A stretch of DNA of 64,000 bases from Pseudonocardia sp. SCN 73-27 (GCA_001725415.1 MEGH01000012.1:83619-147618), one strand, 5' to 3'; positions 1 through 8,429 are shown, counted from the stretch's first letter. Translations and numbers: made by a program. Notes: generated by a model not told the origin, from the sequence alone.

Positions 1-215
1 TCAACACCCACGACCTGCTCCCGTTCATCGACCCCGTGCAGGAGTCGGTCGACGACCACGAGGTCGTGTTCCGGGCCGTCGAGAAGGGGGACGTCGACGC
101 CGCGGCGGCCGCGATGCGCGACCACATCGAGCACACGCGCACGCAACTGCGGGCCATCGTGTTCGCGACGGACCCGCCCTCGCCGGATGCCCCCGGGGCC
201 ACCACCGTCAGCTGA
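1..215 (+). CDS. GntR-family regulator, FCD domain C-terminus (partial)
   Basis: The reading frame from base 3 encodes about 70 residues and runs off the left edge. The readable part has a helical DDHEVVFRAVEKGDVDAA...MRDHIEHTRTQL pattern, typical of the last helices of the FCD effector-binding domain of FadR/GntR regulators (His in the DHxxI segment belongs to the metal/ligand site in that family). The DNA-binding domain lies outside the window, so the target is unknown. Its stop overlaps the stop of the convergent IclR gene by 8 bases, leaving no room for a terminator between them. Confidence 0.7.
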   Translation, partial: NTHDLLPFIDPVQESVDDHEVVFRAVEKGDVDAAAAAMRDHIEHTRTQLRAIVFATDPPSPDAPGATTVS

Positions 216-951
216 TCAGGTCCGACAACAGCTTCGCCGCCTCCATCGTCGCCCCGATCTGCTCGGTCATCACCGACGCCCGTGCCGCCGGCCCGGCCAG
301 GCACAACGCGCCCACGACGTCGCCGCCACGGCTGCGGATCGGCGTGGCGCAGCAGGCGATCCCGTCGATCAGCTCGCCCCGCTGATGCGCGGTGTCGGTG
401 CGGCGCACCTCCGCGAGCTCCGCGTCGAGGACGTCCGGGTCGATGATCGTGTGCTCGGTGAGCTGCCGCAGGTGCGGCAGCGCCTGACGCCAGTCGGGCA
501 GGTGCGCGAGCAGCAGCTTCCCGGCTGCCGAGGCGTGCGGATGACGCAGCAGGTCGTGCTCGGAGTGCAGCGGCCGGTCGGGGTCCTGGTCGCCCACCCG
601 CACGGTGTCGCCGAGGTAGATGATCAGGTGCACCCCGAACCGGATGCGACCCCGCAGCTCCTCCAGCACGTCGCGGGCCGCCGACGGCACGAACGGCGCC
701 ACCGCCGCCGTCACGATCTCGTCCATCTTGCGGCCGATGGCGAAGCCGCGCAGGTCGTCGACGCGGACCAGGAACTCGCTGGCGGTCAACGTGTTCAGCA
801 GCCGGTAGCAGGTCGCGGGCGGCATGCCGACGAACGCCGCGAGCTCCTTCGCCGTCACGCCCGTGCCCAGGCGCGCGACGGCCTCGATGAGCCGCATCGC
901 CCCGTCGATCGGCGCGGGCGGCCTGCCGCGCCCCAGCGGTCCCGACGTCAC
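208..951 (-). CDS. IclR-family transcriptional regulator
   Basis: 247 residues, the usual IclR length. Residues ~10-65 form the N-terminal winged HTH (VTAKELAAFVGMPPATCYRL), followed by the IclR effector domain with the conserved tail region GIACCATPIRSRGGDVVGAL. The GTG start is chosen because it overlaps the upstream permease stop as GTGA (951-948), so the two genes are translationally coupled, with the permease first. Such pairs usually mean the regulator senses the permease substrate or a catabolite and controls its own operon; the substrate here is not evident. Family assignment is secure; the role is inference. Confidence 0.9.
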   Translation of the reverse strand: MTSGPLGRGRPPAPIDGAMRLIEAVARLGTGVTAKELAAFVGMPPATCYRLLNTLTASEFLVRVDDLRGFAIGRKMDEIVTAAVAPFVPSAARDVLEELRGRIRFGVHLIIYLGDTVRVGDQDPDRPLHSEHDLLRHPHASAAGKLLLAHLPDWRQALPHLRQLTEHTIIDPDVLDAELAEVRRTDTAHQRGELIDGIACCATPIRSRGGDVVGALCLAGPAARASVMTEQIGATMEAAKLLSDLIS

Positions 952-2408
952 CGGAAGATCCCCCGTTGCGCGCCCCGGGAGACGTCGGAGGCGATCGTCT
1001 CGTCGTAGACGCCGACGGCCTCCAGTCGTGCGGGCGCGCGTCTTCGGAAGACCAGGGCGAGACAGCTGCTGCCGAACAGCACGGCCAGGAACACCGACAC
1101 GAGCACCGGCTGCTCGCTGAACGTCTGCACGATCGCGAGCGCGATGATCACCGTCAGCAGCAGGGCCGCGGTGACCGAGACGATCCAGGTGGCCCGGGTG
1201 GCCTCGCCGATGCGGCGCAGGAACAGCGGCGTCGCCACGCAGACCACGACGTAGGTGCCCAGGTAGCCGAGCGCGGACAGGGTGAGCAGGTCGGCCAGTG
1301 CGTGCTGCTGGGCTCCGGCCAGGATCAGGATGCAGGGCGTCGCGACGACCGGCGGGAGCACGACAGCCAGGGCTCGCGACGGGGTCCGGTAGCGGGGGTG
1401 GGTGTGGCCCAGCCCGCGCGGCACCACACCCTCGCGCCCCATGCAGAACAGCACCCTGACCAGCGCATTCAGCGACGCGAGCGCGCAGCTGAACCACGAC
1501 GCCGCGATGGCCAGGTCGAGCACGATCGACATGACCATCGGCTCGTGCAGCGAGACGAGGTCGGTCACCGGGGTGACCTCGTGGCTGATGCTCGGCGACG
1601 GCATCGCGACCGACTGCACGAGGCTGGAGAACACGTACAGCACACCGGCGGCAGGGACCGTCCAACGGACGGCGCGCGGCACCGACTCCAGCGGCTTGGC
1701 CGCCTCGACGCTCAGGGTCGTCGCGCTCTCGAAGCCGATGAACGCGCTGATCGCGATGACGATGCCGACCGCGAGCGGGCGGATGTCGGGCTTCCACGCC
1801 AGCACCGCGGACAGGTCGGCGGTGGGCAGCACGAGGACGAACAGGACGATCAGCACGACGAGCACCAGCAGGATCGACACCGACTCGACGAGCAGGGTGA
1901 CCCGCGCCGACAGCCGGATGCCCGCGACGAGGATGACTCCCACCGCGACCCCGGCGACGAGCACGACCCCGGCGGCCAGTGGGGGACCGATCGACGGTGG
2001 TGCGCCCAGCCGCTGGGCCAGGTCGGCGAGGTAGAGGCCGACGGCGAGCAGTCCCGCCATGGCGACGACGGAGTAGCCGAGCAGTGCCGACCAGCCGGTC
2101 ACCAGTGCGCCGCCGGGGTGCAGTGCCCGTGCGCTGTAGCTGTAGAGCCCGCCCGGTGCGCGCATCCGGCACGCGAACTGCTGGATGCACCAGCTGACGA
2201 GCATGCAGACGACCGTCGTGCACACGAATGCGAGCAGCGCGCCCGGTCCCGTCGCCCCCAGCACGATCGCCGGGATGATCGCCGCCGCCCCGCTGGGGGC
2301 GACCGCCGCGACCGACTGCGCGAGCACGGGCAGCGGCCCGAGACGGCGTCGGTCGAGCCCCGTCACCGACGACCGTGCGGGCAGCTCGGGGCGAGCGACA
2401 CCGTGCAT
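948..2408 (-). CDS. APC-superfamily amino acid permease
   Basis: 486 residues from the ATG at 2408, which has a purine-rich AGGAAGG ribosome site about 8 nt upstream; a longer frame upstream lacks such a site. About 12 hydrophobic segments are visible. The first carries the AVAPSGAAAIIPA stretch and TM6 shows GFESATTLSVEA, both typical of the APC cationic/amino-acid permease fold. It is the first gene of a two-gene operon with the IclR regulator. Substrate cannot be read from sequence; an amino acid or amine is likely. Confidence 0.85.
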   Translation of the reverse strand: MHGVARPELPARSSVTGLDRRRLGPLPVLAQSVAAVAPSGAAAIIPAIVLGATGPGALLAFVCTTVVCMLVSWCIQQFACRMRAPGGLYSYSARALHPGGALVTGWSALLGYSVVAMAGLLAVGLYLADLAQRLGAPPSIGPPLAAGVVLVAGVAVGVILVAGIRLSARVTLLVESVSILLVLVVLIVLFVLVLPTADLSAVLAWKPDIRPLAVGIVIAISAFIGFESATTLSVEAAKPLESVPRAVRWTVPAAGVLYVFSSLVQSVAMPSPSISHEVTPVTDLVSLHEPMVMSIVLDLAIAASWFSCALASLNALVRVLFCMGREGVVPRGLGHTHPRYRTPSRALAVVLPPVVATPCILILAGAQQHALADLLTLSALGYLGTYVVVCVATPLFLRRIGEATRATWIVSVTAALLLTVIIALAIVQTFSEQPVLVSVFLAVLFGSSCLALVFRRRAPARLEAVGVYDETIASDVSRGAQRGIFR

Positions 2409-2889
2409 CCGCACCTGCCTTCCTGCCGACCTGTCCCGGCACGAGCGGAGCGAGCGTACTTCCCGGAACGGCCCGCGGCACATTACAGACATGTTTCGTG
2501 GGGTGGGAAAAGATGCGCAGACAATTCTCGGAGGGGATTTGCGTCACAGGGTTGGCAGCGGGGAGCCCGGTCTCTACTGTCGAGGCACGCCGAGCGCCGT
2601 CGTTCCCAATTCACGGCTGCCGGCCATGTCGACCCGGATCTGTACGGGAAACGGCCGGGTCACGCCATTCCTTCATCGTCGAGGGGAGACGTCCATGAGT
2701 CGTGAAACGTGTTTCCTCCATTCAATGGACTCGTCGTAGCGGGTGCGGACGCGTCCGTCACCAGCACAGAACCGCCGTTCCTGCAGCGTGGACCAGGCCG
2801 CGAAGCCTCCACGCGCGCCGCGCGGCGGACTCGACGAGCAGTGTTCGAATTCGACGCACGAACACCGCGCCCATCCCCACGGAGTCGCC
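2409..2889. other. Intergenic region between divergent permease operons
   Basis: 481 bases separate the minus-strand permease-IclR pair from the plus-strand membrane-protein operon, so promoters for both must lie here. I find no GGGTA-type -10 and no clear long dyad. The only structured item is a 14-codon ORF with a strong ribosome site, listed separately at 2695-2739. Confidence 0.5.
2695..2739 (+). CDS. Possible 14-residue leader peptide (MSRETCFLHSMDSS)
   Basis: An ATG preceded at good spacing by GAGGGGAG opens a 14-codon frame ending in TAG, 150 nt upstream of the small membrane protein at 2890. The ribosome site is better than that of many real genes in the window, and the peptide contains a single Cys and two Ser near the end. 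It could be a translated leader of the operon or a chance ORF; no alternative hairpins were worked out. Confidence 0.25.
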   Translation: MSRETCFLHSMDSS

Positions 2890-3189
2890 GTGCCCGCATC
2901 CCTCGATTCACGTATGGCCGCGTTGGCGCGCCGGGACCGAATTCTCGCGATCACCTTCACATTGCTGATGTGGGTGGTCCTGGTCTTCGTGTTCTTCGCC
3001 GCCACCTCGGTTGCACCTACGCCCGCGATCACGGTCGTACTCGCCGTGGCCACGCTGTTGCTCGGCCTGTTCAACACCGCCTCGCTGCTCGCGCTGCTCA
3101 AGCGCTACGCCGCCAACCGCGACCTGATCTACCGGCCCGACGTCATGCACCTCGACCAGCTCCGCGCCGCGCGCGGGAAGCAGGACTGA
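2890..3189 (+). CDS. Small two-TM membrane protein
   Basis: 99 residues from a GTG with GGAG 6 nt upstream; an in-frame ATG lies 8 codons in. Two hydrophobic segments (about residues 18-40 and 45-68) are separated by a short PTPAI turn, then a charged C-tail follows. I do not recognise the family. It is the first gene of a six-gene block whose members overlap or lie within 5 bases, all membrane-linked, around an APC permease; it may be an accessory subunit of that transporter (inference). Confidence 0.75.
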   Translation: MPASLDSRMAALARRDRILAITFTLLMWVVLVFVFFAATSVAPTPAITVVLAVATLLLGLFNTASLLALLKRYAANRDLIYRPDVMHLDQLRAARGKQD

Positions 3190-3193
3190 TCCC

Positions 3194-3613
3194 ATGGCCG
3201 AGTACCAGCCACCCGAACAGAGCCGGCGCGGACAGCTCGTCGACGCCGCGACCATCCTCGTCCTGCTGTTCGCAACCCTGTTCGTCACGACCTTCCTCGT
3301 GCAGGACACCGCGTCCGGCGGGGACGGCGCGGCGGCCGAACGGCCCGTCGCCGAGATGCCGGTGAACCCGACCGAACGCCAGCAGTACCAGGCGCTCATC
3401 GACTCCGGCACCACCGACCTGGCAACCGTGAACGCCGCCGTCGACTCGCACGCGGACAGCCAGGACAAGTACGCGATCAACATCTGGGCGCTGCTGGGCA
3501 CCGCCGCGCTGCTGGCGATCTACCTGGCCTTCGTCTACCGCACCTCGTTCCGCGAGTATCGCGAGGTCATCGAGGAACGGTTCGGGCCGAGCGAACGGGA
3601 GCCGACGTCATGA
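3194..3613 (+). CDS. Two-TM membrane protein with external loop
   Basis: 139 residues. One hydrophobic helix near residues 18-38 (ATILVLLFATLFVTTFLVQ) and a second near 98-118 flank a ~60-residue polar loop rich in Ala, Thr and Asp, then a charged C-terminal tail (YREVIEERFG). Starts 4 bases after the previous stop and overlaps the next start by ATGA. No family recognised; the layout is that of a small accessory membrane subunit. Confidence 0.75.
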   Translation: MAEYQPPEQSRRGQLVDAATILVLLFATLFVTTFLVQDTASGGDGAAAERPVAEMPVNPTERQQYQALIDSGTTDLATVNAAVDSHADSQDKYAINIWALLGTAALLAIYLAFVYRTSFREYREVIEERFGPSEREPTS

Positions 3614-3822
3614 CCACCGCGAGCATCCTCAACCTCCTCGCCTGGGTCCTCAGCGCGCTGATCGCCGCCTGGCTGATCCACGACGTCGTCCGCGTCGCAC
3701 GGACCCACGACGAGAAGGACCTCATCAACGCCGCGGAGATGTTCGACGACCTCGACCCGCAGGCCGCCGCCCCGGTCGCTCCCGCCGCGTCCTCGTCGTC
3801 GTCGAAGGAGGACGGCCGATGA
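3610..3822 (+). CDS. Short single-TM protein
   Basis: 70 residues: a hydrophobic N-terminal helix (SILNLLAWVLSALIAAWLI), a His/Asp/Arg-bearing amphipathic stretch, then an Ala/Pro/Ser tail. ATGA overlaps at both ends (3610 and 3819) couple it to its neighbours. Function unknown; its size and coupling to the permease directly downstream suggest a transporter-associated peptide. Confidence 0.7.
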   Translation: MTTASILNLLAWVLSALIAAWLIHDVVRVARTHDEKDLINAAEMFDDLDPQAAAPVAPAASSSSSKEDGR

Positions 3823-5273
3823 CCGCCGCAGGCGAGTCCAGCGCCTCCACCGTCTCGGCGCCGGCACCCGGGCACCACGCCCCGGCGCTGCGCAAGGTGT
3901 TGTCGCCCATGCACATCTGGGCTCTCGGCGTCGGTATCGTCCTCGTCGGCGAGTTCATGGGCTGGAACTTCTCGGTCGAGAAGGGCGGCATGTACGGCGC
4001 GCTCGTCGCCGCCTGGTTCGTCGGCCTGCTCTACACGTGCATCGTGATGATCAACTCCGAGATCACCTCGGCGATCCCGGCCGCCGGGGGCCAGTACGCG
4101 CAGGCCAAGCACACCGTCGGCCCGCTCATGGCGTTCAACGTCGGGCTCTACCTGACACTTGCCTACACGATGCTCGAGGCCGCCAACGCCAACGTCCTCA
4201 GCTACCTGCTCAGTCAGCTGTCGTCCCTCACCGGGAGCTCGGAGGAGCTGTCGCCCTACGCCTTCGCGACACTCGCGATCATGGCGCTGGCCTGGCTGAA
4301 CTACCGTGGCGTGTTCGCGGCGCTCTCGCTCAACTTCGTCATCACCGGGTTCGCGTTCATCACGATCATCGTGCTGTTCTTCGGCGTCTCCGGCTGGAAC
4401 GCCGGCATCTCGCTGCACCTCGACGGCCTCATCGGCAGTCTCGACAACGGCCTGCCCTACGGCTGGATCGGCGTCATCGCGGCGTTCCAGTTCGGGATGT
4501 GGTTCTACCTCGGCATCGAGGGCACCGCGCAGGCCGCGGAGGAGTGCCGGTCGGCGTCGCGGTCGGTCCCGATCGGCAGCATGGCCGGGATCATGACGCT
4601 GATCATCGCGGCCGGCCTCACCTGGTACGTCTGCGCGGGCCTGCTCCCGTGGCACTACCTCGGCGTGTCGATCACCCCGCTGTTCGACGCCGCGCGCGTC
4701 AGCGGCAGCGGTGTACTGGTGGTCCTGCTGCTGCTCGGCACCCTGTTCGCGACGATCGCGTCGGCCAACGGCTGCATCAACGACGCCTCGCGCGCCTGGT
4801 TCTCGATGAGCCGCGACCGCTACCTGCCGGCCTGGTTCAGCGCGGTCCATCCGCGGTACCACACGCCGTTCCGGTCGGTGGTCTTCCTGGTGCCGATCGC
4901 GATCGCGTTCGCGCTGCTGCCGGTGCTGCTCGACCAGCCGACGCTGCTCGCCACGGTGATCACGTTCTCGATCCTGTCCGGGCTGCTGACCTACAGCTTC
5001 ATGGGGCCGAACTTCATCCGGTTCCGCAAGCTGTGGCCGATGGGAACGATCACCCGCGGCTACGTGCTGCCCCTGCACCCCGCACCGGCGATCGCGCTGC
5101 TCCTGCTGTCGGGCATCGTCTTCTTCGCCACGTTCCTCGGCTACGGCACCGCACTGCTCTCGCTGCTGGCCTTCTACCTGCTCGCGTCGATCTGGTTCGT
5201 GCAACGCAGGTACAAGTACGTCAAGCGCGGCGCCCAGTTCACCGCCGACCTGCCCCGGCCCCGTGGCTACTGA
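3819..5273 (+). CDS. APC permease, ethanolamine-permease-like
   Basis: 484 residues with about 12 TM helices. The first helix region HIWALGVGIVLVGEFMGWNF resembles the ethanolamine/amino-acid permease subgroup, where a GDxSGWNFG motif follows TM1, and SEITSAIPAAGGQYAQ matches the TM2 signature of APC carriers. It begins with an ATGA overlap and its last 11 bases overlap the next gene. Likely an amine or amino acid importer or exchanger. No eut genes are nearby, so ethanolamine itself is unproven. Confidence 0.85.
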   Translation: MTAAGESSASTVSAPAPGHHAPALRKVLSPMHIWALGVGIVLVGEFMGWNFSVEKGGMYGALVAAWFVGLLYTCIVMINSEITSAIPAAGGQYAQAKHTVGPLMAFNVGLYLTLAYTMLEAANANVLSYLLSQLSSLTGSSEELSPYAFATLAIMALAWLNYRGVFAALSLNFVITGFAFITIIVLFFGVSGWNAGISLHLDGLIGSLDNGLPYGWIGVIAAFQFGMWFYLGIEGTAQAAEECRSASRSVPIGSMAGIMTLIIAAGLTWYVCAGLLPWHYLGVSITPLFDAARVSGSGVLVVLLLLGTLFATIASANGCINDASRAWFSMSRDRYLPAWFSAVHPRYHTPFRSVVFLVPIAIAFALLPVLLDQPTLLATVITFSILSGLLTYSFMGPNFIRFRKLWPMGTITRGYVLPLHPAPAIALLLLSGIVFFATFLGYGTALLSLLAFYLLASIWFVQRRYKYVKRGAQFTADLPRPRGY

Positions 5274-5946
5274 GCAGGCCGTCACCCTGGCGCCGGCCGC
5301 GCTGGTGGTGCTCGCAGTGGCGTACAACGAGATCCGCCGCGCCCGGACCCAACGGGCCGCGCGCGACGGAGTCTTCGACGCGGTCGTGTGGATGCTCTCC
5401 GACGCCCATGTGGCGACCGGAGGCGGCCGCTACCCCGTCCTCACCGGGACCCACGACGGGCACCCGGTGCGGGCGGAGGTCGTCGTCGACAGCCTCACGC
5501 TGCGCAAGCTGCCGCTGCTGTGGCTGGTCGTGACGGTCTCGCGGCCGGTCGCCGTCGACGGGACCGTCGACGTCCTGACCCGACCCAACGGCACCGAGGT
5601 CTTCTCCCGCAACGCCTCCCTGGCCCATCGGTTGTCCACACCGGACGACTTCCCGGTGCCCGCCCGCATCGCGACGTCACGTGCCGTCCCGGTGTCGGAA
5701 CGCGCGCTCGCCGCGCTCGGGGAGCTCGTGCGCGACGACCGGGTCAAGGAGATCGAGGCCGGGCCGGCCGGGGTGCGCGTCGTGCACCGGCTCGCCGAGG
5801 CCGACCAGACCCGCTACCGCGCAGGCCGCCGCGTCGACTTCGGGATGCCCACCGTCACCCCGCTGACGTTCGCGGCCCTGCTCATCGGCCTCGACGACAT
5901 CGCCTCGGCGTGCGCCGCGACCCCGACCCGGGAGTACACCCGATGA
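5263..5946 (+). CDS. Unknown 227-residue protein with N-terminal anchor
   Basis: GTG start inside the permease 3' end (11-base overlap). Residues 4-20 are hydrophobic (AVTLAPAALVVLAVAYNEI) and could anchor the protein; the remainder is soluble, with a beta-rich pattern (GHPVRAEVVVDSLTLRKLP, LLWLVVTVSRPV) and a C-terminal hydrophobic patch. No family recognised. Coupled to its neighbours on both sides, so probably made at the same membrane site as the permease. Confidence 0.7.
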   Translation: MATEQAVTLAPAALVVLAVAYNEIRRARTQRAARDGVFDAVVWMLSDAHVATGGGRYPVLTGTHDGHPVRAEVVVDSLTLRKLPLLWLVVTVSRPVAVDGTVDVLTRPNGTEVFSRNASLAHRLSTPDDFPVPARIATSRAVPVSERALAALGELVRDDRVKEIEAGPAGVRVVHRLAEADQTRYRAGRRVDFGMPTVTPLTFAALLIGLDDIASACAATPTREYTR

Positions 5947-6209
5947 CACCCCGACAGCCCATGCTCGTCCTCGCGGCCGCGATCGTGCTGCCCGGGGCGG
6001 GCCACGTCCTCAACCGGACCCCCGTCCGCGGCCTGATGTTCGTCTTCTACATCCTGCTGCTCGGCGTGGTCACCTACCACCTGACGACGCCCGACCATTC
6101 CATGATCGGGCGCCTCGCCGGAGGGCTCTTCGTCTACGCGATCAGCATCATGGACGCCTACCGGACCGCGGCCCTGCGCGCGGCGCCGCGCCGGGTGAAC
6201 CAGGCCTGA
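5943..6209 (+). CDS. Small membrane protein, PGAGH motif
   Basis: 88 residues; ATGA overlap with the preceding gene. Three hydrophobic stretches are visible, the first followed by LPGAGHVLNRTPVRGL. The short Gly-x-Gly-His turn between helices resembles small TM2-like or DUF membrane proteins of that shape, and the last helix ends YAISIMDAYRTA. Last gene of the operon; a 10-bp hairpin follows at 6261. Function not recognised. Confidence 0.7.
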   Translation: MTPRQPMLVLAAAIVLPGAGHVLNRTPVRGLMFVFYILLLGVVTYHLTTPDHSMIGRLAGGLFVYAISIMDAYRTAALRAAPRRVNQA

Positions 6210-6260
6210 CCGACCGGCCCGGCCCCGCACGCCTCCCGGATCGAGGCGCAGGGGACCATC

Positions 6261-6289
6261 GGCCCTCCCCCGACCCGGCGGGGAGGGCC
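6261..6289 (+). terminator. Hairpin after membrane-protein operon
   Basis: Perfect 10-bp stem GGCCCTCCCC / GGGGAGGGCC with a 9-nt loop, 52 bases after the last gene and before the next ribosome site. No U-tract follows, as is common for actinobacterial terminators. Confidence 0.6.
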
Positions 6290-6344
6290 ACGCTGTGACC
6301 CGCTGTTCGATCGGCTGCGAGCCCGACGAGAACGGAGGTCAGCG

Positions 6345-6653
6345 ATGAGTGTGATCGTGGTCGTGGAGTTCCCCGGTGCCCGTGTCGACGCGTTCACCGC
6401 GGCCTACCAGCGACACGCGGAGACCATGACGGCCATCACCATGGACGGGAAGGGCAAGGGCGCGCTCCACCACATGATCGTCGAGAACGAGAACGGCGAC
6501 GTCATGGTCGTCGACGAGTGGGAGACGCGCGAGCAGTTCGACGCGTTCTTCGCCGCGCAGGACGACATCAGGAAGGTCATCGCCGAGGTCGGCCTCTCCG
6601 GCCCGCCCCGCACGACGAGCTACCGGGTCATCGACACCGCCGACAGGTTCTGA
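6345..6653 (+). CDS. Antibiotic-biosynthesis-monooxygenase-like small protein
   Basis: 102 residues, a size and beta-alpha-beta-beta pattern fitting the dimeric ferredoxin-like barrel (ABM/Dabb) fold: strand SVIVVVEFPG, helix VDAFTAAYQRHAE, strand HHMIVENENGDVMVVDEW, helix EQFDAFFAA. The GGAGG ribosome site is close. Members of this fold act as cofactor-free monooxygenases, heme degraders or simply ligand binders; no catalytic set can be picked here. Convergent with the P450, possibly unrelated. Confidence 0.65.
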   Translation: MSVIVVVEFPGARVDAFTAAYQRHAETMTAITMDGKGKGALHHMIVENENGDVMVVDEWETREQFDAFFAAQDDIRKVIAEVGLSGPPRTTSYRVIDTADRF

Positions 6654-6673
6654 GCCCGGCCGCACCGGCGGTC

Positions 6674-6700
6674 GCCCGCCCGGGGAGGGCCGCGGCGGGC
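6674..6700. terminator. Possible bidirectional hairpin between convergent genes
   Basis: 7-bp inverted repeat GCCCGCC / GGCGGGC with a 13-nt loop, exactly between the stop of the ABM-like gene (+) and that of the P450 (-). Confidence 0.35.
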
Positions 6701-6701
6701 G

Positions 6702-7895
6702 TCAGCCGGTGTGCACGCGCACCGCGAGGTGCTCCAGGCCGCGCAGCCCGTTGTTGAGCAGCGGCCGCGACGCGGTGACCTCGAACCGGGCGACACGGTC
6801 GGCCAGGTGGTTCAGCAGCGCGCCCATCTCCATGCGCGCCAGATGCATCCCGATGCAGACGTGCTCGCCACGTCCGAACGCCAGCTGGTCGGACGGGCGC
6901 CTCGTGATGTCGAAACGGTCCGGGTCCGCGTACTTGCGCTCGTCACGGTTGGCCGACCCGTAGAGCAGCGCCACCCGCGTACCCGCCGGCAGCGCGACCC
7001 CGTCGACCTCGTGGTCATGGGTGAGCACCCGCGTGAACTGGGCGACCGGCGACTCGACCCGCAACGACTCGTTGATCGCGTGCGGCACCAGCGAACGGTC
7101 CGCGCGCAGCAGATCCCACTGGTCGGGGTGCGCGGCGAACAGCGCGACCGTGTTCGTGATCGCCAGGATCGTGGTGTCGAGGCTCGGCGTCACGTAGTCC
7201 AGCATCATGACCGGGCACTTCTCCCGCGGCAGCTCACCGCGGTCCGACGCCTGGTAGAGCTGGTCGGCCCAGCCGTCCGGGGTGATGTTCCCCGGGACCG
7301 CCTCCGTGGCCGCGAACGCGAGGAACTCCTCGACCAGCGGCATCGCGGCGGTGAACCGGTCGTTCACCGGACCTTGGACGTCCCAGATCGCGGCCGCCCA
7401 TTGCAGCATCCGGCCCCGGTGACCCTCGCCGAGCCCGACCAGCTCCGACACCAGCGTCATCGGCAGGTGCTCGGCCAGCTCGGTCGCGGCGTCGAACGAA
7501 CCGCGGCCGACCAGCTCCGTCACGACCTGCGCCGCCGCCGAGCCCATCCGGTCGGCGATCTCCCGCATCCGGTCCTGCCGCAAGGGCCGGCCCAGCACGC
7601 CGCGCAGCATCGAGTGCTCGGGCGGGTCGCTGCACAGCGTGATGCCCTCCAGCTGCGCGTTGATCTCCGGGTCGACGAATACGCCGCGGGCCGAGGAGAA
7701 CGTCTCCCAGTCCATCAGCGCCGCCCGGACGTCGTCGTAGCGCGACAACGCGAACGTGCCCTGCCGGCTCAGGTGCACGACCGGCCCCGCGTCGCGGAGC
7801 CGCCGGTAGATCGGGTAAGGGTCGATCCGGGCCTCGTCGGAGAACAGGTCGACGTCGTCGACCGGGATGTCGGTCGTCGCGGGCGTGACGGACAC
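6702..7895 (-). CDS. Cytochrome P450
   Basis: 397 residues, normal for a bacterial class I P450. Heme-binding loop AFGRGEHVCIGMHLARMEM carries the axial Cys; the K-helix ExxR is ESLR; the I-helix region reads DYVTPSLDTT, with the acid-Thr pair. The GTG at 7895 is chosen for its AAGGAG site 7 nt upstream. The I-helix has TPS where AGG-type residues are usual, which may alter oxygen activation or reflect substrate class. No ferredoxin gene is adjacent. Substrate unknown. Confidence 0.93.
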   Translation of the reverse strand: MSVTPATTDIPVDDVDLFSDEARIDPYPIYRRLRDAGPVVHLSRQGTFALSRYDDVRAALMDWETFSSARGVFVDPEINAQLEGITLCSDPPEHSMLRGVLGRPLRQDRMREIADRMGSAAAQVVTELVGRGSFDAATELAEHLPMTLVSELVGLGEGHRGRMLQWAAAIWDVQGPVNDRFTAAMPLVEEFLAFAATEAVPGNITPDGWADQLYQASDRGELPREKCPVMMLDYVTPSLDTTILAITNTVALFAAHPDQWDLLRADRSLVPHAINESLRVESPVAQFTRVLTHDHEVDGVALPAGTRVALLYGSANRDERKYADPDRFDITRRPSDQLAFGRGEHVCIGMHLARMEMGALLNHLADRVARFEVTASRPLLNNGLRGLEHLAVRVHTG

Positions 7896-7928
7896 GGACC
7901 GGCTCCTTCGCCGTCGGGGGAGCGCTCG

Positions 7929-7997
7929 GACCCACGACTCTGTCGGTGCCGACGGCGCGCTGTCCAGACCCACGACACCGCGGCCCAGACCCACGAC
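7929..7997. repeat. Three direct GACCCACGAC copies upstream of the P450
   Basis: The decamer GACCCACGAC occurs at 7929, 7967 and 7988. The last two sit in near-identical 21-bp units (CAGACCCACGACACCGCGGC), two helical turns apart. They lie 34-102 bp upstream of the P450 start, where repressor or activator sites would be expected. This could be an operator array or a recent small duplication. Confidence 0.6.
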
Positions 7998-8042
7998 ACC
8001 GCGGCGCTGCCCTAGGCGGTCGCCGTGGACGGCGACCGGGGG

Positions 8043-8322
8043 TCAGAGACGTCGGTCGCGGGGCGTCCGGGACTGACGCATCCGGTGGCGCTCGGCTGTG
8101 GTCGTCCCACCCCAGACGCCCTCGGGGCCGTGGGCGAGTGCCCAGTGCAGGCACGACCTCGCGGACCGGGCACCCGGCGCACACGTCGAGGGCGCGGTGC
8201 TCCTGCCGGCGGGCCGGGCCGGCGTCACCGATCGGGAAGAAGAGCTCGGGGTCGCTGTCGCGGCACGCCGCCGAGGTGCGCCACTCCATCTGGGTGAGGG
8301 TGGCCGAGTCGATCGTCGGCAT
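8043..8322 (-). pseudogene. WhiB-family regulator split by a 1-base frameshift
   Basis: The ATG at 8322 with AGGAG upstream opens a frame giving WRTSAACRDSDPELFFPIG and CAGCPVREV, the first half of a WhiB iron-sulfur protein. The second half, CLHWALAHGPEGVWGG and a basic tail, is in the next frame and stops at 8043. Removing one base near 8143-8148 joins them into a 92-residue protein with a perfect C-x2-C-x5-C spacing, the GVWGG turn and a basic C-terminus. Either a real inactivating insertion or a sequencing error; every domain element is otherwise intact. Lies upstream of and codirectional with the P450. Confidence 0.85.
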
Positions 8323-8429
8323 CAGGGCTCCTGGTCTCGGTCGGATGGACGATCGGCGCGGCGTTCCCGGGGCCGTGACCCCGAAACCCGGGCCCGAGCC
8401 GGGTAGCCCGATCGTGTGGTGACCCGCCC

